NCBI GenBank assembly: GCA_036874045.1
Contig: CM072346.1
Location: forward strand, 12,872,001-12,936,000
Source: Cymodocea nodosa
Lineage: Eukaryota > Streptophyta > Magnoliopsida > Alismatales > Cymodoceaceae
Length of the DNA: 64,000 nucleotides
Direction of reading: 5' to 3'
A program made the position numbers and the translations under genes. The notes under the pieces were generated by a model, which was not told the DNA's origin, searched no databases, and saw nothing but the letters and a program-made list of their open reading frames with translations. Positions 12,900-24,682 of this stretch are shown one piece after another; positions within the stretch are counted from its first letter, which is position 1; every line of letters starts with the position of its first letter.

Positions 12900-13330
12900 C
12901 ACAAATAGCCTAACCTCCACCGACGATTTGGGAAAGTCGACCTTCCGAAAATGCAGTGGGCGAAGGCGCGGAGCATCGACCTCGGCGTCCGGTGGAGAAG
13001 GGGAACAGGGGCAGCTACGTGGCGGGCGGAGACAGAGCATCGATCCCGACACAAAACGGCGATCTCGTGGTTGGACAGAAGTTGCTCGGCGGTCAGCTAC
13101 GCGTCGAAGGAAGCACGACACTCGATGAGGCGAACACGACGCACGGAGGCGGAACCAGAGGCACTTGCGATCGTTAGTTTGGTGCTGGGAGGCGCCGAGC
13201 AGACGGACACAGAGGGGGTGGTGCACGCTAACAGGCGAGCGGAGCCTTACGTGAGCAGTGCGGTCGGTGTGCTGGCAGCGCGCAGGAACAAAGGTCTACG
13301 GACGATTGTCGACACGTGCGATAGACGGAA
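12900..13330 (-). mobile_element. GC-rich leader region of an LTR retroelement (truncated)
   Basis: GC-rich DNA on the internal side of the LTR described next. Open frames exist on both strands but are Arg/Ser-rich and show no gag, protease or RT motif, so they are probably GC-driven artefacts. The GC-rich composition stops abruptly at about 12900, where AT-rich DNA resumes. That is a likely truncation point. Confidence 0.45.
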
Positions 13331-13352
13331 CCTGGCTTTGATACCAATTAAA

Positions 13353-13657
13353 TGGAAATCAAGGATTCCGACGAGCAATTTTGGGGCTCCGACGGTAGTG
13401 GGTGGGGAGATTCTGTCTGGTAAGTGATGTGTTTCGACCTCCTCCTTCCCATTCCTGTTTATAGAGGGAGCATAAGACCTCCACTTTTCCCCCTCTGCCC
13501 AAAACCACTCCCATATTTGCATGCTCCTGCCGTTACCGCGTCCGATGAATCATGGCCGCGGTGCCGGTGTCCACGAAGTAGTGATGGCGATCTTTGTGAC
13601 CACTTCTAGTGGATGTGAATCATGTGATCTTCGCGACCACGAACCCACATTCTAACA
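13353..13657 (-). repeat. LTR of a retroelement with tRNA-Met primer-binding site
   Basis: On the minus strand the segment starts TGTTAGAATG (at 13657) and ends TTTCCA (at 13353), giving a 305-bp LTR. It contains a CTCTATAAACAG TATA box (revcomp near 13458). A few bases beyond is TGGTATCAAAGCCAGG (revcomp of 13331-13346), which matches the initiator-Met tRNA primer-binding site used by copia elements. The partner LTR was not found. The combination of TG/CA ends, TATA box and primer-binding site makes the call fairly secure despite a single copy. Confidence 0.65.
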
Positions 13658-14392
13658 GTGAAACAGGGGTGGGAGCGGGAAGAAGAACAGATAGTAGCAC
13701 AGGCCATGAATGACAACGAAGTGGTGGAAAACGCCAACGAAGAGGAGCCAACATTCTCCGCCGGTGTTCTCTGGCCTTCTCCTCCATTACCACTGCTGTC
13801 CTCTTCTCGACCACGACAAGAAGTTGGTGGACAAGTTCTACAGAAGCGGGGGAACGAGAAATCGAAGACGGTGACTAAACAAAAGGGAAAGGTGTGATTG
13901 TGGCGTCCAACAAACTATAAAATTTTATTCTTAATCCTCAACTACTTTTAAATGCAAATATACGCGTGACTTGATTTATAATTATAGATAAGCATTTTTA
14001 ACTACATGAAACGGTGGCTTTTGGTTTCGCCAGCAAAAAAATTCCTGATGTTTAAAATGGACAGTTGATCTTCACGCGTTCTCTTAAGAATAATGGACGA
14101 CCAGGACTACATGTTGAAATCCCAATTCTATCTTTTTGTTCCTTCCAGTGAAAGACATCACACATTTCTGACTCCTATAATTTGCAAATAGAACTCTTGG
14201 AAAATTGAGACTCCACACGGCAGCGATGGTAGTGCCACCCCATGGAAGGCCATGACGGTCCGCCACGCCGATGTCATTCTACGAGAATAGGTTGCGCGCC
14301 TCTATAGACGTCCCTTGGCGAGGGTAGGTGAAGATTTTTCTTGATCAATATAAAATTTGTTTTATATATTAAAATAATGGCTCTATTTGTCA
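13658..14392. other. Intergenic, GC-rich grading to AT-rich
   Basis: No convincing gene. The short open frames at 13620-13900 on both strands are compositional. The tRNA gene begins at the right end. Confidence 0.5.
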
Positions 14393-14464
14393 GCTTCCGT
14401 AGCATAGTGGTAATGCGTTCGCTTTGTAAGCGAAAGGTCGCGAGTTCGAACCTCGCCGGGAGCT
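14393..14464 (+). tRNA. trnT-UGU: tRNA-Thr (anticodon UGU)
   Basis: A 72-nt cloverleaf fits exactly. The acceptor stem is GCTTCCG with CGGGAGC (one G-U pair) and discriminator T. The D-arm is GCAT-AGTGGTA-ATGC. The anticodon arm is TTCGC-TTTGTAA-GCGAA, placing TGT at the anticodon. The T-arm is GCGAG-TTCGAAC-CTCGC. Internal A box (TAGCATAGTGG) and B box (GTTCGAACC) are intact. There is no intron. CCA is not encoded, as expected for a nuclear gene. A TTTT Pol III terminator lies at about 14483. A TATA-like TATATATTA lies roughly 25-30 nt upstream. Confidence 0.93.
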
Positions 14465-14839
14465 TTCTCTACCTCTGTTCTCGTTTTCTATCATCCATCG
14501 AAAAAACCCCTAAAAACATTAAAATGACTCTCGTGAAGAACTTAACCTCAGAATTATTGATTAGATACAAAAATTTACGGATTTTAGAACAAAAAACCGT
14601 TATCTTAGTGTCATTTAGTTTCGTGATCGTAAACGTCATAATTAATGCCCCATCTTAACATCACCTTTACAGAATTGAATATACAATTATGAAATATGTA
14701 GAACGTAAAAAGAAAGAATTTTAAAAATGAATAGGGTTTATTACTAAGTGTGACGACTTCTAATAATCGTTACAATACATATATATATATATATTGTGTC
14801 GGTTGTGTCATAATTACCGAACTACAATAACTTATTTGT
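14465..14839. other. Spacer after the tRNA gene
   Basis: AT-rich DNA with a short (TA)n run near 14780. No gene or clear repeat seen. Confidence 0.5.
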
Positions 14840-15530
14840 TAGGCAACCGATACTAGTAATTTTTTTAAGATTTAAATTTTAAAGAATATAAAAGAAATAT
14901 TATACTTTCCGATTAGTTTGCTATTATTTTGTGGGTTTTCGTAACAACTAAATAATTTATACAAGTTCAAATTTAATTTTACCATGTAATTAATTTCATC
15001 CGAAGCTTACAGTAAAGAAATAATTAGACATATATTTAATTTTAATTAGAAGTAACGATGACCTTACCGACATTGAAGACCATATGTTTCCTCCGACACT
15101 GCCACCCATGAAAGGAATCACCGTGAAAGGTCGGCATGTCGGAGCACCAGATGGCGGTTGGAGCGACCGGCAGTTGCCTGCAGCTGCACAACCATTGCCG
15201 GGCCTCGGTGGCGTCTTGATTGGCGGCGGTAGTCGACAGAGACGATGACGGCGGAAAGGTTGGCGGACAACCAACCTCTCGCATAACTGGTGGTGAGCGA
15301 CGGGTGCAGTGCTGGAGAGGACGAAGCCACCGACGTGGAAGAAGACGATGGTGGGCAACTTCTTGTTGTGCTTGCCATGGGTACTAGTATGGTTGGCATG
15401 GGACTGGGACCGCGTTTAGGGTGACGGCGGCGTCAAGGTGCCGTTGGGGTTGACAACCGGACCAAGGAAGGGGGCTGGGGGTGCACGTTCGACGATGACG
15501 CAGGAATCCTTGTTGTGTTCGTGCCACGAA
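14840..15530 (-). pseudogene. Broken carboxylesterase copy (exon 1 and part of intron) related to the 42 kb gene
   Basis: Minus-strand sequence matches exon 1 of the carboxylesterase at 42405-43908 almost codon for codon in stretches (KDSCVI, VVNPNGTLT, KKLPTIVFFH, CERL, GGNI). It also matches the 5' part of its intron: the run around TAATTAAAATTAGAAGT and the blocks near 14880-15000 correspond to 43095-43260. Frame is lost repeatedly. The oxyanion motif HGGG reads HVGG, and the segment between the NGTLT block and the NHT block is deleted. Exon 2, with the catalytic Asp and His, is absent. Because intron sequence is retained, this is a DNA-level duplicate and not a processed copy. A short open stretch upstream (about 15530-15646) may be remains of its own 5' end. 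Confidence 0.88.
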
Positions 15531-15649
15531 GTAATGGCGTTGACTTCTGCTATTTGGTGGAACAACTTGATTACGATGAGTTTCATAAGACTGCCGCCGG
15601 TCAGCGGCACAATCGCAGAAGAATCAGGACTTAGAAAAGATTTCAAGTG

Positions 15650-18060
15650 ATCTTTTTATTGTAAATAGAAAATTAGCTAAAAGGAACATAGTTGTTCTTG
15701 ATGAAATCATGAAGAAAATAAAGTTTGCCATTGACAGAAGAGTTAAAGAAGAGCAAAACATTAAGGTTAAAAATGAAATTGCACTTGAACTTATTAGGAG
15801 GAAATGTGAACCGTGATTTCAAAGGAAAATATTATCTTCAGCAACAAATGAAAAGTTTACTTCTCAAACAGTTAGTGGGTACCGGTCCATCTTCTCAAAC
15901 TGAGGAAGATGCATGGGAAGAAGCATCGAGGTTTTATAAACCTGAAGGTGTAGAAGAACTGAGTCAGTTTGATGATATGTAGAATTTGTTAATCGTTGTG
16001 GGAGAAAATAATGATTTGGTTAAACACTTGTTTCACGAAATGAAGCAAAAAAGAATAGAAGAAATAAAACAAAAGAGTTTAGCAAAGAAGAAAAAAGAAA
16101 AAGTTGCTGCAATTAAATTTCCCAAGCTTGAACCATAAGAACTTCCTACATTTATGAATGTGTCAGATGAAGTAGAAGATTCAGAGGAATTTTCTCCTCA
16201 ATTAATAAAGAATAAGGAACTCAATTAAACTATGCTACAATGTATAAGAAGAAGGAAGAGAGCTAAGAAAAGTATATAGTCTAGCTCTTTTGATATGGAT
16301 CTAGAAGTAAATGTAATTCAACTTGTTGAAGCTGAAATACAAAAAGATGCATAGTCTGTTGAAAATGAAATTCAGTCAACTACCTCATTATTTATGAAGG
16401 ATCGCCATTTTATACAAACTTAGAAATTCAAACTCAAGAATGGGCAAAATTATATCGAATTAAACATCAGAATAGTCAACAAGAACTTGAAATCATTGAA
16501 GTAGTTGCAGCTAAAACACCTATACAGTTTGAAAGTTCAGAGAATGAAGAGGGAGAAACTTAGGTTGCAACTAAAGAAGAAAATAGTTTAGAATGAACTA
16601 TTTTTGAAGAGATGCAAGTTCCTAAAAATGTTACAAATAAAGAAAAGCCAGAAGAAGAAGAAAACCTAACAGAAGAAAATAAAGAAATTCCTTCTAAGAA
16701 GAACCCTATTAGAGAAGATGAAAATATCTCTAAATAAGTAGGAGATATTCCTATGGAAACAGAAGTGAAACTGAGTCAGCTAGAAGATTTTCAAATAACT
16801 ATTGAAGAATTACTTCGACAATAAGTATAAATAAATGTTCAGAAAACAAAAATTGAACATATTGAAAAAGAACAAAATGTTCAATCGATTAAGACTGAGT
16901 AGTATGAAGAAATTCTTCAAGAAGTATAGGAAGAAAGCATAGTACAGGAAAATGAATTTGAAATTGTACAAGAATTATGGGAAGAAGAAATAAATGTATC
17001 AACTGAACATCTAGAAGAAGAAATAAATGTTCAAGTTGAACATGAAGAATTTCAAGAAAAATACAATGGATTACAGCAAGATATAAGAGAAGAAACAATT
17101 GAGCCACCAACTATGGAAGACACAAAATGTAATTCCTTGATCTTGAAAATATCAGTTCTAAAAATCAAGTTTATTTTAGGAATTAGTTAGCTTATGAAAA
17201 ATTTAGGGAGTACAAAAATCATGAAATTTTGTATAGTAGGTTAGTTATTTTTTATTAGATAGATGAAATTCAAGAATTATTTAAATTTCAAGGTCTACTG
17301 AAAATAATCCTTAAATTAGTTGGGCATATAAGGGCGTCAAATATAATATCTACCTTTTATGTAAACTTGAACGTTGAAGGAAATGATATTCTTACAAATA
17401 TTGAGGAAGTAGATATTAAAATTACACCTGAATTGGCATATGACACCTTGAGACTTAAAAATGAAGGCATTAAAGTTTTAGAATCAACAACTTCTTGTGG
17501 ATGGTCAAAAGTAGAGATTAAAAATTATCTAGCAATCAATCCATAAGTTGCTTTACTAAATAGAATGAAAATACTGAAAGGTAAAGTATGTATAGTTGCC
17601 TTGATTTTTATCAAAATAATTTATCAAAGACAATAATTGGCATAGAATTAAGTGTCTTTGTAAAGTTGACAACTTATGCAATGTTGAACAAAATACAAGT
17701 AAATTGATATAGAAGTTTATTTCTAAGATTCAAAATATAGGAGAGAAGTTATTATTTGGAGATGCACTTTATAACATGTTATCTAAGATTGTTGATTTTA
17801 ATAGTTAGACTATTACCATTTTGAAATCAAAATATACCATTGTTAGAAATTATAGACATTTCGGTCAAAATGATCTCAGGCCTGCCTCTAAACTAATTAT
17901 AGTTGCTATAGATCCAAGTTCATCAAATACAACCCAAATAAATTAAATTAGTGCACTTGAGTTAATGCAACAAATGAAGACTCAATTGGACAAATTAAAG
18001 GTTGAGTAGAAGAACTAAAAAAAAGGAGTAGTAGTTTGTAATGTGAAAAATCTTTTATCT
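15650..18060 (+). pseudogene. Lys/Glu-rich decayed coding region of an unrecognised retroelement-like sequence
   Basis: About 2.4 kb of plus-strand sequence has coding-like composition: long stretches rich in Glu, Lys, Gln and Asn (for example around 15725-15980 and 16600-17110). It is interrupted by many TAG and TAA codons and some frame changes. I do not recognise a domain. The segment at about 17740-18000 is the most protein-like, but I could not assign it. The 3' side runs into purine-rich AAAAAGGAAGAGA tracts (about 18160) and AAAAAAGAGAGAGATTATTA (about 18285). These resemble the polypurine tract and LTR start of plant LTR elements. It could be a gag- or extra-ORF region of an LTR element or another integrated element. 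It is not functional. Confidence 0.5.
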
Positions 18061-18284
18061 TGTTTTGTATTTTACTAATTTGTTATATATTTCCATATTG
18101 AAAATGGTTTTGTTAGCTAACATTATGGTTTTGATAATGATTGTATCCTTCTTTTTATAATGACAAAAAGGAAGAGATATTGTGAAAATTTTTAATCTGT
18201 GCATACTATTTAATTATGTGATGTGATGAGATAGTTTTAAGAATGTTTTAAAAGTTTAAAATTTTATTATATTTTATCATCATA

Positions 18285-18795
18285 AAAAAGAGAGAGATTA
18301 TTACATATTGTATTTTTGTTTTGATGATGATTATTATTATTTTATTTACATATGTCTTGAAACTACAATTGAAGAAACTTTAAATATAACTTCATGATAA
18401 AATTTCACAAATGCAAATCTAATGGAATAAGTTCATAATGTTTAAGTAAACTCCACAAAGGCTCGTGATATTTAAGTAAACCTAACAGAGTTAGAATGTT
18501 GTATTTAAGTGTCATGTGAACTCTACAATGGTTTATGAGGTTTACGTAAACTCAATAGAATTAGTTTGTTATATTTATGAATGTAACCTTTACGAAGAGT
18601 TCATGGGATTCATATAAATTCAATAGAATTAGTTCATTCTGTTCAGACATGTAAACTTTATGAGGTATTTATGGTATTTATGTAAACTCAATGAAATTAG
18701 TCTTTTGTATTTATTCTTATGTACTTATATATAATTATTGTACGCTTTAACTACAAGTGCATGGTGCCAATAATGGTTAATACAAGTATATGTCT
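18285..18795 (+). repeat. LTR-like segment with about 70-bp degenerate tandem repeats
   Basis: A purine-rich tract at 18285-18300 is followed by TTTTGATGATGAT, a common start region of plant LTRs next to that tract. Within it, 18420-18715 consists of about four degenerate copies of a 67-71 bp unit. The recurring core is TTTAxGTAAACTCAATAGAATTAG; equivalent cores occur near 18471, 18540, 18609 and 18676. The downstream boundary is set by the LINE at about 18795. Confidence 0.6.
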
Positions 18796-21235
18796 GAATC
18801 AACAGAGAGCATTGATAAAGATCCTCCATCAGTCGAACATTCTAGTGCCATTTCCATAAGAAGAAAGAAATGCGGGTCGGAATGTACACTTGCCAAAGAC
18901 CACGATTCCAGTTCATGGAGTTACCATGAATTTGCAACATTTCCTAGGCAGAAGTGGTGGTGCAACCTTTTCTAGAAGGGAGCCAACTGAATTGATCCCT
19001 GGTATCCGAGATATTAGGGAACATATTCATCAGGGTTTGGACCTTGTCAGGAGGGAGGAGATCTTGCAATTGTATGTAGTTTAACTTGTAGTATTCTGCA
19101 AGGGATTTTAAAGGAGGAAACGTCGAGCAGACAACCAGCCTGCATGAAGCAATTTCTAGTTGTTCGAGGGCTTCTTAGAAGGTAGCAAGGCAACACCTCC
19201 ATAAAGCTTTCTAATGAAATTAGCGCAAAGATTGTTGTCGTGATGAGTATTATACGCCATTTTCACCTAAAGTGCCTACATCATTTCTTAGAAGTTGTGA
19301 ACGCCCAACCCACCTTCGCTAATGGGCTTAGAAATTTTATCCCAGATGAGCCAGCGTTTAGCTAGGTTGTCACTAGTATTGCCCCAAAGAAATCAAAAGC
19401 AAAGTTGCAGAATGCGAGAGGTGATTGCCATAGGAATGTCATAAACACTGAAAATGTGTATGGTCATTTCAGCAAGGACATAACATAGGAGAGTGAGATG
19501 ACCACCAGCCGAAAGACTTTTAGTCTTCCAGCTAGAAAGTTTCTTACGGATATTATCAATCAAGCCTTGAAAATATTCCATTTTGGACCGTTCATTAAAA
19601 ATTGGACAGCCTAGATGTTTAAAAGGAAGGATTCCTCGAGGAAAACTAGTAAGATGTTTGATATGCTCTAGCCTACTTCTGGGACTTCTAGCAGACACAT
19701 AAAATGAGCTTCTATGCTTATTGATTTTTTGTCCAGTGGCATTTAGGTAGCCCTAGAGGGTGTTCATGCAATCCTGGATGTTAATATTGTTACCATTTAG
19801 GAAGCAAAGGGTATTGTCTACATAGAGAAAAAGTGGTGGTTCCTAAATGGTAAGGGGTGAAACTTGTTTTCTGTTCTAATTTCTTGAGACCCTAACATAA
19901 AAGTTCCTCCGCGGTAATGGATAAATATGGGGAAAGAGGGTCTCCTTGTCTCAACTCTCTAGAGATTGCTGCTCCATGAAAGAGGACTGCAAAGGAGACA
20001 TTTTCAATATATAGCTTTTGACGAGGGCGATGCAATTCCTATTAAAACCAAAGCAATGAAAGACCTTGCATAGAGACCACCACCATTCAAGGCAATCAAA
20101 CGCTTTTTCCATGTCGATGTTAAGAATAAGATTTCTGCCACGTCCCCCTTCATCAAGTCTTTGTGCTATTTCTTGAGCAATTGCAAGGTTATGGAAAATG
20201 GATCTACTAAGGACAAAACCACCCTGAGAATCAGAAATGAGATTACCTAGGGACTTACAAAGTTGCTTTGCTAGAATTTTGGCGAATGACTTTGCATCTT
20301 ACGTTACATAAACTAACAGGTCTGAAATCTTAGAAGGAACTAGGGCTATTGATTTTTGGTATTAGTGTAAGAAAAGTAGCTTTCCAGGATCTATCAAGTT
20401 GGGTACCAGTGAAGAACGCCTGGACGGCATCAACCTGGTCAGTTGAAATAATTTCCCAATAATGATGATAAAAAGCAGCAATAAATCCATCAGGCCCGGG
20501 GCACTGTCGACTACCATATCCTTGATCACATCAGAAATTCCCTCCTTAGATGGGATGCTAGTAAAATCAAAATAGTTGATAGGTGAGACCACATGCAAAA
20601 TTTCTTGGAATGATCTGTTTTCTAAATGACAACCCTCTAAAATAAATAAAGTTGAAAAGAAAGAGATTCTCAGGGTAATAAAGGCGAGCTTGCCCATGCC
20701 AGTTGTTACACTATAAGTGAACAAGTCACGATTGATGTGGGTATCAATAAGCTGAGCACCGTCGATGAAGTCATTGAACTCAGTCAGTTACACTGCCTGC
20801 ATCATGAATCACCCCAGAAGATGTTTCTTGACTATTACGAGTAGCATTAAAATCGCCTGCAATCAACCATGGCACACGTCACACCATTTATTGCCAAGCT
20901 CCACCAAATGATCCCAAAGTTTTCGTCTATTACATCTAGAGCATGAGGCATATATTGTAGTAAAGTGGTAATCTATTTTACCGAGAGAACAAATCGAGAA
21001 GAATATTGCTTGTTTATGATGAATGAAATTTGCCGACTGAGCATCCTCCGGGTCTTCGGATTGGAAGTGTTAACCAAGTGGAATTTGAGAGACCAAGCCA
21101 CAGCGAGGGCATTTTTTGGGCTGATGAAAGGTTCCATAAAGACACCGATTTTGAACTTGTATTAGCCTTGTAGATCTAGGATATGCTTCTTCGTGGCCTT
21201 GTTTCCAAGGCCTCGATAGTTTCATATCAATGTAT
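18795..21235 (-). mobile_element. LINE (L1-type) ORF2 remnant: endonuclease, reverse transcriptase, zinc-binding end
   Basis: Read on the minus strand from 21235. It starts with the ORF2 opening NYRGLGN. An endonuclease segment (about 20760-21180) includes the AMV(G)D-type core near 20870. The linker and RT N-terminus follow (about 20360-20620: IPSKEGISDVIKDMVVDSAPG). RT palm-distal sequence is at 19393-19698 (LPFKHLGCPIFNERSKMEYFQGLID and KKLSSWKTKSLSAGG). A C-terminal zinc-binding RT segment lies at about 18800-19080 (FSWLPSRKG and TRISFFLW). Numerous stops and frame breaks are present. At about 2.4 kb it is shorter than a full ORF2, so internal deletions are likely. It is inactive. Confidence 0.88.
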
Positions 21236-23320
21236 TAATCATCTTAAAAAAAGTGCACTTGCGGCTATAAATTTTAAACAACTTAAACTTCACCCATACA
21301 AATTTTTAACGTCGTCATCGAGGAGTTGGTGTTAATTACATTAGGATTTTTTGTTAATCTTTGGACCTAACTTTCATGCTGATTAACGTAGTTTGTCATA
21401 TGCATGTATATTCCTTATTTAGTTGGTCGTTTAAATTTTAATTCCTAGCTTTAGTTAATTATAAATACTTATCTTACGATTTATATACATTAACTTAAAA
21501 TTTATCAACAATGAACATTACATTTAAAAAAAATAAATATTTTTTCATTGCGACTATTTATTTCAAATGTAATATTCATTATTAATAAATTTTAAATTAA
21601 TATATATAAACTATAAGATAAGCACATACAATATTTTTAACCATAAGTATATAAAAAGAGATTTTTTTTTTTTCTTTATGTGAAACTTGAAAAGAAAGGA
21701 AGAAGCATTCAAACAGGAGTAACACATGGGGAGGGGAGAGAGAGAGTTCACGGCAGCCAACAGCTCATGTGATGACAGATCAGTATTTGTCGGCTTCCTT
21801 TTTGGATACCCAATCTTATGTTAATGATTTAAACTTATCTTATATGACCAAGATACGATATGAAATGATGAATCCGTTCAAGGAGAGTGAAAAGATGGAA
21901 AATATGATACAAGCTCCCTGCAATCTAAACATCCTCTTCCATTGAATAGCTGATGGTTAAAATCCTGCAAGATCACCGCGAAAATGGAATTTGAAAGACC
22001 AGATCCTCTTCAAATTGAAGATGGGCGAGGTTTTCTGCTGTCCTTGATTTACAATCTTGAGTAGAGAGATTGGAAGAAGACTTGCAATCTTCAAGGCATT
22101 TTTTTTGGTACTGTTCAACGTAAAAGTATTAATCGAACTAGACCAAATAATGCCAATATGCTCGCTCTAATTCCAACAAATTGTGTGACACGGTACAATT
22201 TTTCGAAGCATAGTCCAATTTGAATACACAAGTTAGCATACCACAACTTTGTCAAAGTTAACATACCATTTATAAAAATAATACATTAAAAATCAATTAT
22301 CTATACCAATTTTAATATATCAGTTACAAAATTAGTATACTAAACTTATAAAACCTAAAAATCCATACTAAAATTGATATATCATTTACAAAAATAATAT
22401 ACTAATTTTAATACAAACCCAATCATACCAATATGGACCAATTCAAACAAATTGCGTGTTGCTTGGTACAACACATTTTTTCGAAAAAATCAATTTTACA
22501 ACAACAGCAATCATTAAGGTAAACAACCCAGACGATTAGGTACCAAGACAGACAAAACATTAAGGTAAAAAAAATTAACATCTTAATACTAATTACAACA
22601 ACAGCAGCTTGTATCGTAATTTCGTTATGTGAGATTGATCACATGAGTCTTTTTCTTCTACGTATTTCTATGTATAGTGAAATCTTAATTAAATTACATA
22701 AATTTAAATCTTCTCACAATTACTAATTAAGTGGTTTTAAACCTTATACTACTTTTAGCTCCATCATTTAATTCTCTTTTCCTAATTGATGCATCCTTTA
22801 GCCTCCTAACTAATTAGTAATTTCTTCTTGCATGATCATGCTCTACAACCTATATTACTAGCAAATAGCATACACTTTTCCTTAATTATTTCATTTATAA
22901 CTATGATAAACAGATGTGTCCAAAAAGGACCCTTCCTCTAAACCTATCTATTGAAAATTCCTTAATTTATCCTTCTAAAGTTTTAATGCTAGTAATTACC
23001 CTTTTTCATGATGTCACTTATAATATCAATACATCTTATAAATAACTTTTTCTTTCTAATACCATCACAATAGTTTTTTAGGTACTCTTATCATAAGCTA
23101 TCTCAAAACTACGTAAATCATGTGATGGTCCTTTTTCTTAATTCTGAAATTTTCTAATAGTTGTCTAAGTAAACAAATAGTTTTCAACGTCAACCTACCT
23201 AGCAAAAATTCAAAATGATTTTCTATACTTTTAGTTATATCTTAGTCCTTGTTCAATTACCTATTTCCATAATTTCATAGTATACACATTATTTTGATCA
23301 AATAAAAATACAATGCAATA

Positions 23321-23592
23321 AAAGTCATATAAACCAAAACATTTTAAAAAACAACCTATCTGAAGGCACTACCCAACTTTGTATGATAAATGATTTAAGG
23401 AAAATTACAGTTATATCTATCATTCATATTAGACAGTAATAAATATCTAACAGTAAAAGTCATATAAACCAAAACATTTTAAGAAAATATATCTTAAAAC
23501 TTATCAAGGCATTACACAACTTTGTATGTTAAAGGATTTAGGGAAAATTACAGTTATATCTATCATTCAAATTAGACAATAATTAAGATCTA
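23321..23592. repeat. 135-bp tandem duplication
   Basis: Two adjacent copies (about 23321-23455 and 23456-23592). Both begin AAAGTCATATAAACCAAAAC and contain TTACAGTTATATCTATCATT. They differ by scattered substitutions. Confidence 0.85.
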
Positions 23593-24468
23593 ACATCACA
23601 AATCTAAGAAGCATGCCTCTTTTTTCAGTAGATTAGTTCTGATTTAAATAGAATATTCCCTTATGCCATAGAGTTTTGGCCCTAATATAACAAATAAGCC
23701 AGAAATCAGAAGCCATAAAACTAAAACATGTAAAAAAAACGTAACAAAAAACAAACTACACAAATATTACCCCAAGTTTGAACAAAAGGAAGTACAAGAA
23801 CACCGTTATTAAAGTTCTCTAATTAGAGAATAAAATAAATCAGCCATCACACTTTTTAAAACATAGAATCTTGTTTTACATGTGTATAATACTATGGAAT
23901 TAAGGCTTCATGTGCATTATGAGTATTATATGTAATGTAATCCAATTACATAACCAAATCACAAAACTTGGTAATCCAAAAGCATTGTTACAGTGCTTAA
24001 TGCTTTGGTTTACTTTGGCTATTGAAGGTTTAAGGTTATATACAAACAAGATTTTATCTACATTCATTCAACGAGGATGGGAAAAATCAGGTCAAATTTC
24101 AGAATAATGCAAACATGCTATACAAAGACTGTAGACACTAGATTTTAGGGGAAAAAAACTAGAAAGGATTTCGACAATCAATGCCATAATCACATAACCT
24201 GAAAAAAAGTTTATGCAGATCAGGGGAATGTAAAATACAGGGCTACTGTAGAAATTTAAGACATTCTCCACATAATCTATTGTGTGAAACATGTTTGTTC
24301 AGATAGTAGTAGTAAACAAACAATGTCGTTTATCCAAACTTTTATTATTAAAAAATCCCAAGTAGCCCTCTCCAACATCTTCCAACGCTCATCAACTTCA
24401 AATAAGGTTTGGACGTTTAGTGGAACAGAGAATAGAAAAAAACACAAACTAATTTAAATTTCCCAAAC

Positions 24469-24682
24469 CACAATCCGTATATGATGTTCTCGTTAGTGTT
24501 GTTAGGGCGTCATGCCTGGTCGCCTGAGGTGACCATGCAGGCAAGGCAAGGCGAGGCAGAGGAACTCTACCAGGGCACCCGTAGAGGCGCTGGAGTTTGA
24601 TCAGGTGAGTGCCATGAGCTCGCCTGATCACCTTAAGGAGCACCTGTGGCCCGAACGACCCTTTCACCTGGGTGAAACAAAG
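24469..24682. repeat. GC-rich insertion-like island flanked by 10-bp direct repeats
   Basis: A compact GC-rich block (GGCAAGGCAAGGCGAGGC and CGCCTGATCACC motifs) lies in AT-rich DNA. It is bounded by identical TTTCCCAAAC at 24459-24468 and 24683-24692. The flanks look like a target-site duplication. No terminal inverted repeat is evident inside, so the element class is unknown. Confidence 0.45.

Noticed and set aside
12861..13522. Open frames up to 158 codons in the GC-rich block
   Set aside because: Arg/Ser-rich, overlapping on both strands, no domain, and next to an LTR with a primer-binding site. Explained by GC composition.
18285..18330. CRISPR-like or phage-type repeats
   Set aside because: The tandem repeats nearby are contiguous without unique spacers, in a plant nuclear context.
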